A stretch of DNA of 64,000 bases, taken from contig JAQUPZ010000007.1 of assembly GCA_028716365.1 (NCBI GenBank), positions 248,001-312,000 on the forward strand, in the 5' to 3' direction. The notes below the pieces were generated by a model, which worked only from the letters and a program-made list of their open reading frames with translations, was not told the DNA's origin and did not search any database. Below are positions 26,211 to 34,502 of this stretch, one piece after another (position 1 is the stretch's first letter; each line of letters begins with the position of its first letter). This stretch comes from Kiritimatiellia bacterium. Its GTDB lineage: Bacteria; Verrucomicrobiota; Kiritimatiellia; UBA8416; YA12-FULL-48-11. Both the position numbers and the translations under genes were made by a program.

Positions 26211-27637
26211 AAACGAAGCGGAAATCTATTCAAAAAAATATTATTCGGATGCACACGGCGGCAGCAGCGCTGACAGTCGCGTTTATTACGTCATTGTTCT
26301 GGTACAGCATGGCACCAGGCGCAACAGACACTAGGCTTTTCCCTTTCACCAAGGACGTGACCTTGCCCACCGGGGCGGCAAAGAAGGTTGCAGTCTTCAG
26401 TTTGGACGAGGAAATATTTGCGTCAACGGATGACAGGTATTCAAACATGCGGCTATTCGACGACAAGGATAACGAAAAACCTTTTCTTGTCCGGACAGCA
26501 AGAACGACGAAGACCGAGACGACTGAACACATGGTCGAAATGGAGACTGTAGGTTTCCAGAAACTTCCTGACAACAGGGTTGAGATGATTTATTCAAAGA
26601 GAGAAAAAGACAGGAAGAGGCTGCCGTCGGTGATTGTATTTGTGTCGGCGTTAAAGAATTACGAGAAACAGGTGACGATATGGGGAAGCAATGACCGGGA
26701 TTCATGGCAAATCCTGGTCGAGAACCAGCCGATATTTGATTATTCTAAATTCATTGCTTTGCGAAACTGCAGAATTGAGATCAACGCAGGAAACTTTACC
26801 TACTACAAAATCAATGTTTCTAATATTACGGAGAATCAACAGTCACCGCTTGTAAGTATTGCCCGTGAAACCAGGAATGGCAGTTTAATCAGCGAGGTTG
26901 AAAAGAGCAGTTTCAGGCGTGAAGATTTCCGGATAGACAGGGTGGATTTTTTCGAGAAAAAAGAGACGGCTGTCCGCGATCAGACTCTCAAGCGTTTATA
27001 TTCAGTGAGTGCTTTGAACGTAACGAATAACGTCAAAGAAAAAACGACGGTCATTACTTTTGAAACCTGCAGAACACCAATTATGGCATTGAAAATATTA
27101 ACTGGTTCCTCAAATTTCAGCCGTTCAATCAAGATTGAATGTCCTGAAGACAGGGCAGGGGCGGATGGAGCCTCGCGGTATATTGTGTCTTCCAGTATCA
27201 GCAGGATTGATGTCGGCGGATTTAAACAGGAGAATACACAAGTTGCTTTGGGCAGTGTGATCCGGAATAAAAGGTATCGTATTACGATAAGCAATCAGGA
27301 CAGCCCTCCGTTGGATATTTCCGGAATTGAGGCAGAAGGAGAAATTTGCGAGGCTGTATTCTTTCCTGAACAGTCAGTTGTGTTACGGACTATGTATGGT
27401 GCGAAAAGTGTCGACATTCCAAGCTACGATATTGCACAGGTTCTTGCGAAGGTTGAAAGCGCAGATGCTGATGTTTGTTCCGTTACCATGCAAAAAACAA
27501 ATCCTGCCTATGTCCAGATTGCCAGGCGATACATCGAAGGACGGAAATTGCTTCTTGTGGCAGTTCTGTTAGTGGTTGTTGGACTTGTTTGGGTAATAGC
27601 CAGAGCATCAAGAAGCGTCGATTCGACGAAATTATAG
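26207..27637 (+). CDS. DUF3999 family exported protein
   Basis: The track ORF begins at 25970 inside the DUF2339 gene. The real start is GTG 26207, overlapping the upstream TGA, giving 476 residues. An N-terminal signal segment (TAAAALTVAFITSLFWY) precedes a periplasmic beta-rich region with LPTGAAKKVAVFSLDEEIFAS and EKQVTIWGSNDRDSW. The latter looks like discoidin-type DUF3999 repeats. A C-terminal membrane helix (LLLVAVLLVVVGLVWVIA) ends the protein. It is the last gene of the sigma54 operon. The 45-nt gap after it has no strong terminator. Confidence 0.8.
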   Translation: MKTKRKSIQKNIIRMHTAAAALTVAFITSLFWYSMAPGATDTRLFPFTKDVTLPTGAAKKVAVFSLDEEIFASTDDRYSNMRLFDDKDNEKPFLVRTARTTKTETTEHMVEMETVGFQKLPDNRVEMIYSKREKDRKRLPSVIVFVSALKNYEKQVTIWGSNDRDSWQILVENQPIFDYSKFIALRNCRIEINAGNFTYYKINVSNITENQQSPLVSIARETRNGSLISEVEKSSFRREDFRIDRVDFFEKKETAVRDQTLKRLYSVSALNVTNNVKEKTTVITFETCRTPIMALKILTGSSNFSRSIKIECPEDRAGADGASRYIVSSSISRIDVGGFKQENTQVALGSVIRNKRYRITISNQDSPPLDISGIEAEGEICEAVFFPEQSVVLRTMYGAKSVDIPSYDIAQVLAKVESADADVCSVTMQKTNPAYVQIARRYIEGRKLLLVAVLLVVVGLVWVIARASRSVDSTKL

Positions 27638-27682
27638 TTAAAATATCTTCATAATTTTTTAAACAATTGGAAGGAGCAAAAT

Positions 27683-28819
27683 ATGTTTCAGAGGATTATT
27701 TTCAGAACCGTTCTTGGTTGTGTGTTAGTAATCTTTTGCGTGGCCGCCGTCAGCACCAATCAGCCACCCCAGTTGAAACCGATATTAAAAGACCCGGCAC
27801 ACGCCAATTTGTCTGACTGGGCTCAGCAACGTAAAGAGATCATCAATCAATGGCTGGCGGCGCTGGGGACACCTGACCGCTATGATTATACACCAGAACA
27901 GAAAATGGCTGAGGAATTTGAGACTCCTGATTTCAAGGGGATCATATATCTGCAGCGTACTGGTCCTGAATCCAGTCAGAAAGTGCTGTTGATGATTCCG
28001 CTTAATCTGAAAAAACCGGCACCCGGTGTAATTATCCCGTTTTATCATCCGGATGGAATGTGCGGTTATGATCTGGCAAATAAAACAAGAACGACAGCTG
28101 AGAAAAATGTAACGTACTTCGGTTTGCATCTGGTAAAGCAGGGATATGTTGTGGCAAGTTGTGAGGCTTATCCTTTCAATCTGATTCCACTGCCGGCCGA
28201 ATGCAAGAACCGCGATGACTTCAAAGTGTGGCGGTTTGCGGCGGATTATTTGAACAAGCGTTATCCATCATGGACTGGAGTAGGCAAACTTACTTATGAT
28301 ACCCGTAAGGCAATCGATCTGCTGGTTTCTTCCGGGCTGGTTGATACAAACAAACTGGCGATAATGGGACATTCATTGGGTGGGAAAATGGCATTTTATA
28401 CCGGATGTCTTGATGAGCGAATAAATGTAATTGTCGGAAATGATTTTGGAATCGGTTGGGATTTCACTAATTGGTCTGATCCCTGGTATTTTGGCGAGAA
28501 ACTTAAGAAGATGCGTGCAGACGGACTTGAGCATCATCAACTTCTGGCCTGTAAAGCTCCGGCACCATTTCTACTAATAGCTGGTCAAACTGATCATGAT
28601 GGCAGCCGGGCATATCTCAATGAGGCGAGAAAAGTTTATGATCTTTATAATGCCGGGAACAATATTGAGTTCATTAATCATAAGTCCGGGCACCGTCCAT
28701 CTTGGGACGCTCTTAGACGTACCTATGTATGGATGGCGGAAAAACTGGGAATTCCGCAACCGGATCTAAAGTTTCTCGACGAGTTGGAACAGCAGGAGTC
28801 ACAGGCAAAGAAAAAATGA
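27683..28819 (+). CDS. Secreted alpha/beta hydrolase (acetyl-xylan-esterase-like)
   Basis: 378 residues with a signal peptide (MFQRIIFRTVLGCVLVIFCVAAVS). The dienelactone-hydrolase/acetyl esterase fold is shown by PGVIIPFYHPDG, nucleophile elbow GHSLGG (Ser near 231), acid in GQTDHDGS and His in KSGHRPS. GGAAGGAG precedes ATG 27683. Probable role: removal of ester substituents from polysaccharides outside the cytoplasm. It could be read from the sigma54 operon or from its own promoter; none is obvious. Confidence 0.8.
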   Translation: MFQRIIFRTVLGCVLVIFCVAAVSTNQPPQLKPILKDPAHANLSDWAQQRKEIINQWLAALGTPDRYDYTPEQKMAEEFETPDFKGIIYLQRTGPESSQKVLLMIPLNLKKPAPGVIIPFYHPDGMCGYDLANKTRTTAEKNVTYFGLHLVKQGYVVASCEAYPFNLIPLPAECKNRDDFKVWRFAADYLNKRYPSWTGVGKLTYDTRKAIDLLVSSGLVDTNKLAIMGHSLGGKMAFYTGCLDERINVIVGNDFGIGWDFTNWSDPWYFGEKLKKMRADGLEHHQLLACKAPAPFLLIAGQTDHDGSRAYLNEARKVYDLYNAGNNIEFINHKSGHRPSWDALRRTYVWMAEKLGIPQPDLKFLDELEQQESQAKKK

Positions 28820-28847
28820 AACTCTACAGACTGAAGCTTCTTTGCCG

Positions 28848-28876
28848 TTGACACTTTATGGGTTGGTGTGCAGAAT
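28848..28876 (+). promoter_or_regulatory. Sigma70-like promoter of the PQQ-fusion gene
   Basis: TTGACA (28848-28853), a 17-nt spacer and CAGAAT (28871-28876). The whole box is nearly identical to that at 34376-34405. Confidence 0.6.
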
Positions 28877-28924
28877 TCTTTCAACAAAACGAATCCTTGT
28901 GATCTTCCGCGAAAGGAGCAAAAC

Positions 28925-31900
28925 ATGTTCCGTCGAATTCGAATCTATTTCAAAAGCTGGTTTCTTTGTTTATGGTTAATTTTCTGTGTTGTGACCGTCA
29001 GTAGTACAGTGGCTGCGCAATCTTCGGGGCTCTCAGCATCAACTGACTTGATCCTGCAAAAAGGCAAGATTAATGGCGGTTTATGCGTTCAAATTGGTTG
29101 TGATGATATCGCAATACCTCTTGAACTTGCGCGTACCGGTCGTTTCCTTGCACAGATACTCGATACGGATGCTACCCGTGTGGGTCGAGCCCGGGACCAA
29201 ATACATTCCCAGGGGGCTTACGGCCTTGTTTCGGTGGATACGATCAAATCTCCTGCGAAATTACCATATACTGAAAACCTCGTTGATTTATTGATTATCC
29301 GGTCCGGCCCGGCGTTAAATAATGTTTTGTTTGCCGAAGTGACCCGTGTGTTGAGACCGGGTGGAATTGTTGTTCTGATAAACACAGAGGGAAAGGAATC
29401 CGTATTAAAAGAAGCAGGGTTTCAAGATGTAGGTACATTGCAAGCGGATAAGCCATGTTTGGCAGGTTGTAAACCGCGGCCAGTGACAATGGGTGATTGG
29501 ACACATCCCCGACACAGTGCCGATGGTAATACGGTTTCCAGTGATACGCTGGTGGGTCCGCCCCGCCGTGTTCGATGGGTGACTGGCCCTGAACGTGAGA
29601 ACAGCCGTTTAATCACGTCTGCCGGGATGAATTTTTATGCCGACATTCTTGCGCGGGATTCATTCAATGGCCTTCGAATCTGGCAGCGTCCGCTAAAGGC
29701 CAGTGGACCGGCGATTCCAGTGGCGGAAGGCGGGTTGTTATTTGTAGTTACTGAGAAGAAACTTCTGGCCCTTGATGGTATCACTGGTACAACCGTTCGA
29801 GAATATCCTGAAGCCGGCACGCCAAGGGATTTAATGGTGACCAATGGTGTGTTGGTTGCTGTTGATGCCATGTCAATCAAGGCACTGGATGTTGCAACGG
29901 GTAAATTACGATGGAAATTCGATGTATCGGATCCACGTTCTGTGATTGCCGGTGATAATGCGGTTTATTTCTTGAAGGGTTCCCTGCTGAGTTTTGTAAG
30001 ACCCGAGGTGGTCAGTCTTGATTTGAATAACGGTCAGGTTCGTTGGCAGAAAAAAGATTATCCTTGGAATCCTCTGGGCCCGGGTATCCGCCGGATGGTT
30101 TATCACCGTGGATTGCTGGTTTATGAAGTATCCACGCTGAATAATGACAAGCCGGGTAATTCGATTCATGTCGTATCCGCTGATGATGGTCATCTGCTCT
30201 GGAGTCGTGAATTTATTCCAAGCATGAACCATGTGAAACAGGCAAGAGCGATGTTTATTGACGATATGTTGTGGGTGTTGGATCACCTTACCGCCATGGC
30301 ATTGGATCCGAAAACAGGGGAAGTGAAGAAAAAGTTTCCAGCCGGCCTTTGCCATTGTTTTCCTCCGGTAGCAACCCCGCGATACATGTTTTCCGGCGAA
30401 ATGGAATTGACGGATCTGAACAGCGGCCTGCTTGATGCCAATCGGATCACCAAGGCGAATTGCAGTCCGGATTACGGATGGATACCAGCCGACGGATTGA
30501 TTTATGTCTGTCCAAAGCACTGTGTTTGCTGGCCTATGCTGCGCGGGTTCCTGGCCATGGCGCCTGCTTTGCCAGGCAGCAGTATTAAGAAAGATGTCAG
30601 ACCGGCCGATTTTGTATTCGAAAAAGGAGTTAATACGTCGATCTCGAACATTTCAGCACCTGCCGATGAATGGCCATGTTATCGTCGGGATTCATGGCGA
30701 AGTGGCAGTATTTCCACGCCGGTTCCGGCGCAACTGAAACCTTTATGGACAGCAAAAATGGGTGACTGGCCGGAAGGAACTATTGTTGAAGACTGGCGCG
30801 ATAACCCGTTTATACGTGGTCCGGTTACTGCTCCGGTAGTTGCATGTGGTAAAGTGTTTGTGGCCCGACCTGATGCGCATCAAATTGTGGCCTTGGATAT
30901 GCAGTCAGGGGAAGTCAAGTGGCGCTTTACGGCCAACGGTCGCATTGATACGGCGCCGACGATCCATCGCGGGTTATGTCTGTTTGGTACAAAAAGTGGT
31001 TGGGTCTATTGCCTGAATGCCGGAGACGGGCAGCAGATATGGCGGTTACGTACGGCACCAAACGATGAACGAATTATTGCCTATGGTCAGATTGAATCAC
31101 CGTGGCCGGTACCGGGCAGTGTACTGGTCGTGGATAACGTGGCATATTTTGCGGCCGGACGTCATCCGCTTGCCGATGGAGGTATTCTTGTGTTTGCTGT
31201 GGAGCCTTCCAGCGGCAAAATCCGCTGGGTAAAACGACTCGATTCGCTGACGAACAAGCATTTTTATGGTACTGTCGGCAAACATTTCTATGCTTCCAAC
31301 AGCCTTGAATTCGATAATTTCAATCTTCTTCAGCAGGAAGATGATTCAGTCTCCATGTCGCGCTGGTTGTTCAATCGTGAGAATGGCCAGATGAACTCTA
31401 AGTTAAAGGATGCGTTCCTTCTGGCCAAAACGGGCGGATCCGGTGTGATGGTCCAGCGTGCATGCTGGGGTTATGCACCCCGTCACATGCCACGTCATAG
31501 ACGCGAAACACCTACACGCGGGCTGTCGGTTTTCCGTGACAACACGCTCCTTGGCAGTCTGGATGACGGACGTACTGTTTATCGCAGGGATTTTCATCTC
31601 GACCGTGCTGAGAAATTTGATCCGACATGGTTGACCGGTTGGGCTGCCGGCGAAAATGCCAACAAAGGAATCGGAGAATTCTGGTTGAGTCACCGTCTAT
31701 TTAAAAAGGCAACTTGGTCAGTTCCCATTTTTACCGAGGATGAACCGAAACAGAAAGTGGCGGCAATGGTACTGGCGGGCGACCGCCTGTTTACTGTGGG
31801 CATAGAAGGTGGCCTGACGGTCATGTCGACAACTGATGGTGGGGTCATTACTCGCATGCCTTTGGAAAAACCTGTTTGGGATGGCATGGCCGCAGCTGGT

Positions 31901-31957
31901 GGAAAGTTGTTTGTGTCCACACAGAATGGAGATGTGATCTGCCTGGGTGGAGAATAG
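28925..31957 (+). CDS. Exported methyltransferase-like/PQQ beta-propeller fusion protein
   Basis: The track ORF starts at 28868. ATG 28925 is chosen because AAAGGAG lies just upstream (1010 residues). A signal peptide ending near SSTVAAQ is followed by about 150 residues resembling a class I methyltransferase (VQIGCDDIAIPLELAR, then EVTRVLRPGGIVVLI), but motif I is degenerate. The rest has repeated PQQ-type blades: LLALDGITG, IKALDVATGKLRWKF, VSLDLNNGQVRWQ, IVALDMQSGEVKWRF, VYCLNAGDGQQIWRL. The fold would be a periplasmic beta-propeller. A true quinoprotein dehydrogenase role is not proven. Confidence 0.82.
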   Translation: MFRRIRIYFKSWFLCLWLIFCVVTVSSTVAAQSSGLSASTDLILQKGKINGGLCVQIGCDDIAIPLELARTGRFLAQILDTDATRVGRARDQIHSQGAYGLVSVDTIKSPAKLPYTENLVDLLIIRSGPALNNVLFAEVTRVLRPGGIVVLINTEGKESVLKEAGFQDVGTLQADKPCLAGCKPRPVTMGDWTHPRHSADGNTVSSDTLVGPPRRVRWVTGPERENSRLITSAGMNFYADILARDSFNGLRIWQRPLKASGPAIPVAEGGLLFVVTEKKLLALDGITGTTVREYPEAGTPRDLMVTNGVLVAVDAMSIKALDVATGKLRWKFDVSDPRSVIAGDNAVYFLKGSLLSFVRPEVVSLDLNNGQVRWQKKDYPWNPLGPGIRRMVYHRGLLVYEVSTLNNDKPGNSIHVVSADDGHLLWSREFIPSMNHVKQARAMFIDDMLWVLDHLTAMALDPKTGEVKKKFPAGLCHCFPPVATPRYMFSGEMELTDLNSGLLDANRITKANCSPDYGWIPADGLIYVCPKHCVCWPMLRGFLAMAPALPGSSIKKDVRPADFVFEKGVNTSISNISAPADEWPCYRRDSWRSGSISTPVPAQLKPLWTAKMGDWPEGTIVEDWRDNPFIRGPVTAPVVACGKVFVARPDAHQIVALDMQSGEVKWRFTANGRIDTAPTIHRGLCLFGTKSGWVYCLNAGDGQQIWRLRTAPNDERIIAYGQIESPWPVPGSVLVVDNVAYFAAGRHPLADGGILVFAVEPSSGKIRWVKRLDSLTNKHFYGTVGKHFYASNSLEFDNFNLLQQEDDSVSMSRWLFNRENGQMNSKLKDAFLLAKTGGSGVMVQRACWGYAPRHMPRHRRETPTRGLSVFRDNTLLGSLDDGRTVYRRDFHLDRAEKFDPTWLTGWAAGENANKGIGEFWLSHRLFKKATWSVPIFTEDEPKQKVAAMVLAGDRLFTVGIEGGLTVMSTTDGGVITRMPLEKPVWDGMAAAGGKLFVSTQNGDVICLGGE

Positions 31958-31964
31958 GACGTAC

Positions 31965-32825
31965 ATGAAATACATATCCATTCTGTTATGCGGTTGTGTG
32001 TTCATATCTGTTTCATGTCTTAATAACTTTGCCACAGAGAAAATGCCGGCAGGCTGCATAGTCACAAATATTTCCTATTATGACGAGAACGACCTTGCAA
32101 GCGCTGATGATTACCAGAAAGAACAGTGCAGACTGGATCTTTGTTATCCGACAAACAAAACCGGGTTTGCCACAGTAGTGTGGTTTCACGGCGGTGGACT
32201 TACCAAAGGACGTCGTCACTTTCCTGCACTGAAAGCGCCGGAAATTGCAATTGCAGCTGTAGGCTACCGTCTTTCACCAAAGGGCAAGTTGCCTTCATTT
32301 ATAGAAGATGCTGCAGCAGCCACAGCCTGGGTGATAAGGAATATCGGGCAATACGGCGGAGACTCCAACAAGGTGTTCATTTCAGGCCATTCGGCAGGTG
32401 GTTACCTTACGGCAATGATCGGTATGGATCCAAAGTGGTTGGCAGCCTGCGGCATTTCAAACCAACAACTTGCGGGTTTGATCCCCGTCAGTGCACAGGT
32501 GACAACCCATTTCCATGTGAAAAAACTCCGTGGCGACAAAGGCCCCGAATACCGTCCTATAATTGATGAATACGCTCCACTCTATCACAGCGCCAGTAAT
32601 CTGCCTCCTATCTGCCTGATTCTTGGCGACAGGAAGATCGAATATAAGAACCGTGTCGAGGAGAACGAACTACTTGCTGCAAGTCTGCGTAATCTTGGCC
32701 ATCCGTGTGTCGAATTCTACGAGATGGGTGGACTCGATCACGGCACGGTGGGAGAAGGCGGAATGGTTGTCATGCGCCAGTTCATCAGGAAAATCCTCAA
32801 AACAATGAATTCCCGGACAAGGTAA
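31965..32825 (+). CDS. Exported carbohydrate esterase-like alpha/beta hydrolase
   Basis: ATG 31965 gives 286 residues with a lipoprotein-like signal (MKYISILLCGCVFISVSC), 7 nt after the previous stop. Motifs of the BD-FAE/Aes type are VVWFHGGGLTKG (oxyanion hole), GHSAGGY (nucleophile Ser), LGDRKIEYKNRVEEN and GGLDHGTVG (His). Likely a small-ester or acetyl esterase acting on carbohydrate decorations. It is followed after 29 nt by the Tat lipoprotein gene. Confidence 0.8.
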   Translation: MKYISILLCGCVFISVSCLNNFATEKMPAGCIVTNISYYDENDLASADDYQKEQCRLDLCYPTNKTGFATVVWFHGGGLTKGRRHFPALKAPEIAIAAVGYRLSPKGKLPSFIEDAAAATAWVIRNIGQYGGDSNKVFISGHSAGGYLTAMIGMDPKWLAACGISNQQLAGLIPVSAQVTTHFHVKKLRGDKGPEYRPIIDEYAPLYHSASNLPPICLILGDRKIEYKNRVEENELLAASLRNLGHPCVEFYEMGGLDHGTVGEGGMVVMRQFIRKILKTMNSRTR

Positions 32826-32854
32826 AGTGAAATACAACAAAAGGAGAACCAGCA

Positions 32855-34354
32855 ATGAATCGACGTGAATTTATTAAAACCGGTGTGGGTGCTACAACCG
32901 GAGCGGCGCTTGTTTCCGGATGTGCGAACATATCTATTCATTCCAATATTTCACCAATAAATACAGGGACACCGGCCATTCTCAGTTCGTATACAGCGCA
33001 GGATCAACGACGGAGGCTGGAAAACATTGGCATGGCTCACCGCGCCATCCGTAACTGCATGCGTCAACATCTGATTACGGATTATCTACCGGGCCATTGT
33101 GTCTATAATCTCGGTGAGTATCCGGCCCGTAAACCGTGGGATCCGGACGATTGGGACGAACGGGAGTTGGATAAGCTGCGTGACGATGGTATCCGTCTAA
33201 TCCAGTTGCACGAGGAATGGAATGATTCGCAGCGGCTCAATGGTGCCGACAAATATTCGCCGGTGAATCCCGCCGGGTTCCGGCGGTTTGTGGACATGGT
33301 TCACAGGAGAGGGATGAAGCTCATAGTGTATGTTTCCACCGGTTTTTTCCAGCGGACTGATCCTGATTTCCGCGAAGAATGGGCGCGCAAGCAGGACCTC
33401 GTTGAGATTTACTTCCGCTATGCGCGGTGTTCGCCGGCCAGTCCGGCTTGGCGCGCGTATTTGTTGCCGCGGCTGATGCGCATTCTCGACGATTATGGTG
33501 TAGACGGTTTGTACAACGATGCGGGTTACATCAAGCTCTGGAACAACCGCCAGCCGCCGACGCAGGACGAGGTGATGGCGTTCGACGAGAGCCTGACGAA
33601 CGACGGCGCAGAGTGTGACCTGCTGGCGCTCATCTATGCCGAGGTTAAACGTCGCGGCGGGCTGGTCAAGCTCCACATTAGTGGAACCAACCGGCCGCAG
33701 ACCGATCTGAAGGTTTATGATTATCTCTGGGTCGGCGAAGGTGGCCGAGATGGCGACAAGTTGCGCGAGATCGTCAAGAACCATCCGCCATACGTCGCGC
33801 CGTGTCTCGACATGAGCCGCGCGAAAATTGACAGCGAAGACGAATTATATCTGCACACGATTCCTTACATGCAGTTCCCCGTGTTACTGGCGGGTCGGCC
33901 ATTCACGGGCGAGCGCGCAATGGTGCCCGGTATCAACTATCCGCCGGAGGAGAAATGCTTCTGGACGCGCCACCTGCGCGCAATGGCTAAACATTACAAA
34001 GAGCACCCGGATGGCCCGCACAGTTACGGTTGGTGGGACTCATGCCCCGGCCGCCCCGAGGCACGCCTGACGCACGCGCGCTGGCTCAAACAGTATCTGC
34101 CAATGGTTGAGGAGGGTACATATGCCTGGCTGGAGATTGCCGACTCCGACCTGTTTACAGGGGCATTGCCCAAGGGGCTGTGTGCATCGGTTTTTGCTAA
34201 TCGGGAATTATATCTGGTGCTCGCAAATTATGAGCAGACCGCAGTAAGTGTCGCAACGAGGGATGCCTATATACAGGTTACTGGTTCTTCTGCTGAACCC
34301 AAAAAGGAATGGAATATTCCGGGACGTTCGCTCCGGATCCTAAGGCATTCGTAA
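32855..34354 (+). CDS. Tat-exported lipoprotein with glycosidase-like TIM barrel
   Basis: 499 residues; AAAGGAG precedes ATG 32855. The N-terminus MNRREFIKTG is a twin-arginine motif, and VSGC is a lipobox. The body has barrel-like motifs: DDGIRLIQLHEEWND, RRGMKLIVYVSTGFF, and ILDDYGVDGLYNDAGY with a candidate catalytic Asp, then VKLHISGTN and DYLWVGEGG. The C-terminal ~60 residues look like a small beta domain. It resembles unclassified glycoside hydrolases of PVC bacteria; I cannot name a GH family. By eye the stretch 33400-34090 is richer in G/C than both ends of the same gene. Confidence 0.75.
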   Translation: MNRREFIKTGVGATTGAALVSGCANISIHSNISPINTGTPAILSSYTAQDQRRRLENIGMAHRAIRNCMRQHLITDYLPGHCVYNLGEYPARKPWDPDDWDERELDKLRDDGIRLIQLHEEWNDSQRLNGADKYSPVNPAGFRRFVDMVHRRGMKLIVYVSTGFFQRTDPDFREEWARKQDLVEIYFRYARCSPASPAWRAYLLPRLMRILDDYGVDGLYNDAGYIKLWNNRQPPTQDEVMAFDESLTNDGAECDLLALIYAEVKRRGGLVKLHISGTNRPQTDLKVYDYLWVGEGGRDGDKLREIVKNHPPYVAPCLDMSRAKIDSEDELYLHTIPYMQFPVLLAGRPFTGERAMVPGINYPPEEKCFWTRHLRAMAKHYKEHPDGPHSYGWWDSCPGRPEARLTHARWLKQYLPMVEEGTYAWLEIADSDLFTGALPKGLCASVFANRELYLVLANYEQTAVSVATRDAYIQVTGSSAEPKKEWNIPGRSLRILRHS

Positions 34355-34375
34355 CTTCGCAAACAGTTTTTGCCG

Positions 34376-34405
34376 TTGACACTTGGGATATGTCGGTGCC
34401 AGAAT
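34376..34405 (+). promoter_or_regulatory. Sigma70-like promoter of Gfo/Idh gene
   Basis: TTGACA (34376-34381), an 18-nt spacer and CAGAAT (34400-34405). The stretch TTTGCCGTTGACACTT, then GGTG, then CAGAATTC is shared with 28841-28878. Confidence 0.6.
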
Positions 34406-34418
34406 TCAGTTAAAAGGT

Positions 34419-34439
34419 AGTAATATAAGGTATATTACT
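34419..34439. promoter_or_regulatory. Perfect palindrome in Gfo/Idh leader, candidate operator
   Basis: AGTAATATA and TATATTACT flank AGG. The site begins 14 nt downstream of the -10 box, a position from which a bound repressor would block transcription of the dehydrogenase. Confidence 0.5.
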
Positions 34440-34502
34440 CCGATTTCAGCGTTACATAATCCATAGTGGTACAATTATAAACCATTAAGAAAGGATCAGG
34501 AT

